Below, one piece after another: positions 61,479-64,000 of a stretch of DNA of 64,000 bases (position 1 is the stretch's first letter; each line of letters starts with the position of its first letter). Both the position numbers and the translations under genes were made by a program. The stretch is taken from assembly GCA_902775375.1 (NCBI GenBank), contig CACYLU010000007.1, forward strand, positions 62,001 to 126,000, read 5' to 3'. Source of the DNA: an uncultured Bacteroidales bacterium. Lineage in GTDB: Bacteria; Bacteroidota; Bacteroidia; Bacteroidales; Bacteroidaceae. The notes under the pieces were generated by a model that was not told where the DNA came from, searched no databases, and saw only the letters and a program-made list of their open reading frames with translations.

Positions 61479-62052
61479 TCACTCGCTCTTTCAGTATAGC
61501 TCTTGCCCTTACCAACTGCGAGGCAGACGACTTGTTATTGATACCCAACTCTTTGCCAATCTCAATGTGGTTCTTGCCCTCAAACACATGCATATTAAAT
61601 ACAGCACGATAGCCAGGGGGCAATTCCTCAATAAACTGCATCAGCACTTTCTTGGGAATGATCTCAATGTCAGGTCCTTCATCCGGTCTATCCACATCAT
61701 CACGCAACTCAGCAGTGTTCTCCAATTCAACCGACTGGCTCATCACATCGTTCTTACGGAGGCGTTGTAGTGCAAGGTTTGCCATCACGCGTGCCATCCA
61801 AGCAGGCAAGGTGCCCTCACCCTGCCATTCAAACTTGTCAAATGAGTCGTAGAGCTTAATATATCCGTCATGCAACAAGTCCTCTGCCTCTTCGCGATTA
61901 CCCATGTATCGCATACAAATAGCCATCAACTTGCCGGCATAGCGTTCGTAGAGCTGCCTGCGGGCCAGATCATCGCCTCGCTTGCACCCTTCCACCAGCT
62001 CTTGCTCAGTGAGAGTCTGCTTCCCTAGTCGCCTTACAATTCTTAAATCCAT
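61450..62052 (-). CDS. ECF-type RNA polymerase sigma factor
   Basis: The 200-residue protein has region 2 (LMAICMRYMGNREEAEDLLH, DGYIKLYDSFDKF) and region 4 with a helix-turn-helix (YRAVFNMHVFEGKNHIEIGK, NKSSASQLVRARAILKERV). Length fits ECF sigmas of Bacteroidetes. It is encoded just upstream of, and overlaps, a membrane anti-sigma-like gene, the standard arrangement for release of the sigma on an envelope signal. The target genes cannot be read from this window. Confidence 0.93.
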   Translation of the reverse strand: MDLRIVRRLGKQTLTEQELVEGCKRGDDLARRQLYERYAGKLMAICMRYMGNREEAEDLLHDGYIKLYDSFDKFEWQGEGTLPAWMARVMANLALQRLRKNDVMSQSVELENTAELRDDVDRPDEGPDIEIIPKKVLMQFIEELPPGYRAVFNMHVFEGKNHIEIGKELGINNKSSASQLVRARAILKERVNEWRRNNGY

Positions 62053-62092
62053 AATTTAGAACACTACTGCATCCTTTTAGAAAACTTTTTTG

Positions 62093-62122
62093 CAAAAATA
62101 ATGCAAGCCGAAGACAGAACAA
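62093..62122 (-). promoter_or_regulatory. Promoter of the sigma/anti-sigma operon
   Basis: Minus-strand TTG (62122-62120), 19-bp spacer, TATTTTTG (62100-62093). It matches the primary-sigma consensus, so the operon probably has basal housekeeping expression. Confidence 0.6.
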
Positions 62123-62214
62123 AATAAACTTGATTATTTTTTATGTTGAGATGAAGCTTATTTTCCCTAAAAAAGTGGAAATTCTTTTATTTCGCTATAT
62201 CATATTATCAATGA

Positions 62215-62243
62215 AGGGAGAGTCTTTTGCCAAGACTCTCCCT
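62215..62243 (-). terminator. Terminator of aqpZ
   Basis: AGGGAGAGTCTT pairs perfectly over 12 bp with AAGACTCTCCCT around TTGCC, about 30 nt past the aqpZ stop. No strong U-run follows on the minus strand. Confidence 0.75.
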
Positions 62244-62274
62244 CTCCTCAATACTATCTACAAATCAAAGAAAA

Positions 62275-62949
62275 TTACTTCTCCTCAGGCTTAATGCACT
62301 TCCAAATGCATGCTGCGATAGCACCACCCACCAATGGGCCTACAATGAATACCCACAGATCAGCTAAAGCCTTGCCACCTTGGAACAGAGCTGGGCCAAT
62401 AGAACGAGCAGGATTCACTGATGTGCCTGTAAAGTGGATACCTACTAAGTGAATAAGAATCAGAGATAAACCAATAGCCAAGCCTGCAAAGTTATTAGTA
62501 GCACCATTAGTCTTTGAAGTAGCGCCTAAAACTACCAACACAAACAAGGCTGTCAAAACGATTTCTACGATCAGACCATTGATAGCACCGTATGTGCAAG
62601 CGTTAGCACCAGTAGCAGTGGTAATCACAGCAGCTGGGTCTGTAGCAACGATACCTGCCAATACAGCAGCAGCTAAGATGGCACCAATTACTTGGAATAC
62701 CATATACATACCGCAATCTTTAGCACTAATGCCGCCATTAAGGAAAACGCCCAAGGTAATGGCAGGATTAATGTGGCAACCAGAGATACCACCAATTGTA
62801 TAAGCCATTGCAACAACAGCCAGACCAAAAGCGATGGCTGTGCCAACTATAGAAGCGGTGTCTTGACCGCAACCCAGAGCCACAGCAGCGCCGCAACCCA
62901 AGAAAGTAAGTACGAATGTACCCACTAATTCAGCTAAATACTTTTTCAT
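62275..62949 (-). CDS. aqpZ: Aquaporin (AqpZ type)
   Basis: This inner-membrane major intrinsic protein conducts water. Of its 224 residues, nearly all form six membrane segments. The two pore motifs are GCHINPAITLG (near 59-69) and TSVNPARSIGPAL (near 174-186), both with intact NPA boxes. The segment LILIHLVGIHFTGTSVNPA, with its membrane His, favours the water-specific AqpZ group over the glycerol facilitators. It is monocistronic with its own terminator. Confidence 0.94.
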   Translation of the reverse strand: MKKYLAELVGTFVLTFLGCGAAVALGCGQDTASIVGTAIAFGLAVVAMAYTIGGISGCHINPAITLGVFLNGGISAKDCGMYMVFQVIGAILAAAVLAGIVATDPAAVITTATGANACTYGAINGLIVEIVLTALFVLVVLGATSKTNGATNNFAGLAIGLSLILIHLVGIHFTGTSVNPARSIGPALFQGGKALADLWVFIVGPLVGGAIAACIWKCIKPEEK

Positions 62950-63030
62950 ACATATTATGTTTTAAAGATGAAACATCTAATCAACACACCAAATTTCTAA
63001 ATTTATTTTGATATAAACAAATATTTTATG

Positions 63031-63061
63031 AAAAAATAGAGGATGCGTCTTTTACGCATCC
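63031..63061 (-). terminator. Terminator of the GH13 gene
   Basis: GGATGCGT and ACGCATCC (63041-63061) pair over 8 bp, and the minus strand then reads TCTATTTTTT. It lies 10 nt past the stop at 63071. Confidence 0.88.
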
Positions 63062-63070
63062 CCCATCAAT

Positions 63071-64000
63071 TTATTTCTTAAGAATAAAATACTCATAGGG
63101 TTGAAGGGTTATCTCCGTTGAAGGGAGTTGTTTATCCTTGTCATGCATCATATCAGTTACCTTCTTTTCTTGCCATTCCTTAGGTATGTATGCTGATACT
63201 TCTCGGTTGCGAACATTTACAACAATCAGAAAATTCTGATTCTCATAACGTTTTTCAAACAACATCACATCATCAGCTGGATAAGCTACGAGTTGCCCCC
63301 ATTTCAAAGCACCATATTTATTATATAAGGTGAGAAGAGTTTTGTACTCATTATAGACTTCAGGATTGGACATCCAGTTGATAGGTTTCCAGTGGAAGAA
63401 GTTAAGACGCTCAGGATAAGCCACCTCCTGACTACCATATAATAAAGCACCACCACGTAGGAAGATGGTCTCCACAAAAGCTGCCATGGAGCCACGTACA
63501 CCTCCATATTCTTCAACAGGAGAATGCCCTGCTGCTTCGTCATGGTTGGTAATAAAGCGCAACTTTACTTTACCCTGAGGGATAGTGTCATATTCCATAT
63601 AGTCTGTTTGGAGCAATTTGATCGCACTGCTATCGCGTTGGAATACATCACGGTTTGCGTTCATATAGTCCCATGAATAGTTCATGTCGAAACCTGCATC
63701 AAAATGATCGGCACGCTTACCTTCAGCCAGCATTAGCAGGCGTTTAGGCATGGCACGCATGGAGTCAACGGCCTGCTTCCAAAAATCATACGGCACAAAA
63801 TCGGCAGCATCACAACGATAACCGTCGATTCCCACCTCTTTGATCCAATACTTCATGGCATCAATCATGGCCAAGCGCATATCAGGATTATCAAAGTTCA
63901 GATCAGCCACATCTTCCCAGTTGGTAGTTGCTGGCCAAATAATATTGCCCTCCATGTCATGAGTATACCACTCAGGGTGATCATTTATCCATGCATGATC
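63071..64000 (-). CDS. GH13 alpha-amylase family glycosidase (5' end outside window)
   Basis: This is the C-terminal part of an alpha-glucan-acting enzyme of the GH13 barrel family. The frame is open past the internal ATG at 63955 to the window edge, reading DHAWINDHPEWYTHDMEGN first. The nucleophile Asp block is GIDGYRCDAADFVP, the acid/base Glu is in LLMLAEGKRAD, and the third catalytic Asp in FITNHDEAAGH. A C-terminal beta domain (NFLIVVNVRNREVSAYIPKE) ends the protein. Sequence features fit bacterial alpha-amylases of Bacteroidetes; exact specificity and signal peptide are not visible. Confidence 0.92.
   Translation of the reverse strand, partial: DHAWINDHPEWYTHDMEGNIIWPATTNWEDVADLNFDNPDMRLAMIDAMKYWIKEVGIDGYRCDAADFVPYDFWKQAVDSMRAMPKRLLMLAEGKRADHFDAGFDMNYSWDYMNANRDVFQRDSSAIKLLQTDYMEYDTIPQGKVKLRFITNHDEAAGHSPVEEYGGVRGSMAAFVETIFLRGGALLYGSQEVAYPERLNFFHWKPINWMSNPEVYNEYKTLLTLYNKYGALKWGQLVAYPADDVMLFEKRYENQNFLIVVNVRNREVSAYIPKEWQEKKVTDMMHDKDKQLPSTEITLQPYEYFILKK

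Overview
The window is a chromosomal stretch of a member of the Bacteroidales, most likely the Prevotellaceae or a close relative. The evidence is the ribosomal gene order rplM-rpsI-rpsB-tsf, the purB-rluB-asnS cluster, many lipoproteins with short Bacteroidetes signal peptides, an Mfa-type (type V) pilus operon, DUF6377, DUF4353 and DUF1080 proteins, and repeated promoters of the form TTG-N19-22-TAnnTTTG with almost no Shine-Dalgarno sequences. I saw no tRNA, rRNA, CRISPR array, intact insertion sequence or replication origin. All family names come from reading the translated sequence and from memory of the families; no search was run.

Layout. 1-7.1 kb (minus): translation genes rplM-rpsI-rpsB-tsf (tsf cut by the window edge) and purB, an RluB-type pseudouridine synthase with a long repeat tail, and asnS. 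7.2-16.0 kb (plus): a remnant of a large glycoside hydrolase, a GH125 alpha-mannosidase, the site-2 protease rseP, then a DUF6377 regulator followed by two Gfo/Idh/MocA oxidoreductases and a DUF1080 lipoprotein. The last three look like a 3-keto-glycoside glycan-cleavage pathway. 16.0-16.85 kb is non-coding but full of repeats. 16.85-28.7 kb (minus) is a seven-gene fimbrial operon: DUF3575, DUF3868/OmpA-like, major fimbrillin, Mfa2/FimB-type anchor and three accessory or tip subunits. Its leader has direct repeats and a palindrome. Upstream lie a truncated tyrosine recombinase, an 18-bp inverted repeat around 81 bp of AT-rich DNA, and a 22-bp-period repeat array related to one at the other end of the operon.

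29.6-32.2 kb (minus) holds an SPFH / ribbon-helix-helix / DUF1648 operon and a nitroreductase-like lipoprotein. 32.2-42.6 kb (plus) holds an SDR oxidoreductase, an 80-bp tandem repeat, a DUF4353 beta-helix lipoprotein with a membrane-bound LytTR regulator, and a sugar-polymer group of two GH3 enzymes and a CE15-type esterase. 42.7-51.4 kb is mainly amino-acid and core metabolism: PutA, an amide hydrolase, a membrane protein with a winged-helix partner, RuvA, diaminopimelate dehydrogenase and glutamate dehydrogenase. 51.7-54.7 kb encodes an unusual protein with two receiver-like domains fused to a PEP-synthase-type ATP-binding domain that has no phosphohistidine domain. 54.7-64 kb: rfbB-rfbA, CCA-adding enzyme, a coiled-coil lipoprotein, a dinB pseudogene, an ECF sigma factor with an overlapping anti-sigma-like gene, aqpZ and a partial GH13 amylase.

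The points most worth following up are the repeat and recombinase architecture around the fimbrial operon, the receiver/PPDK_N fusion, the anti-sigma-like protein whose C-terminus resembles part of a GH88/GH105 toroid, and the dinB internal deletion.
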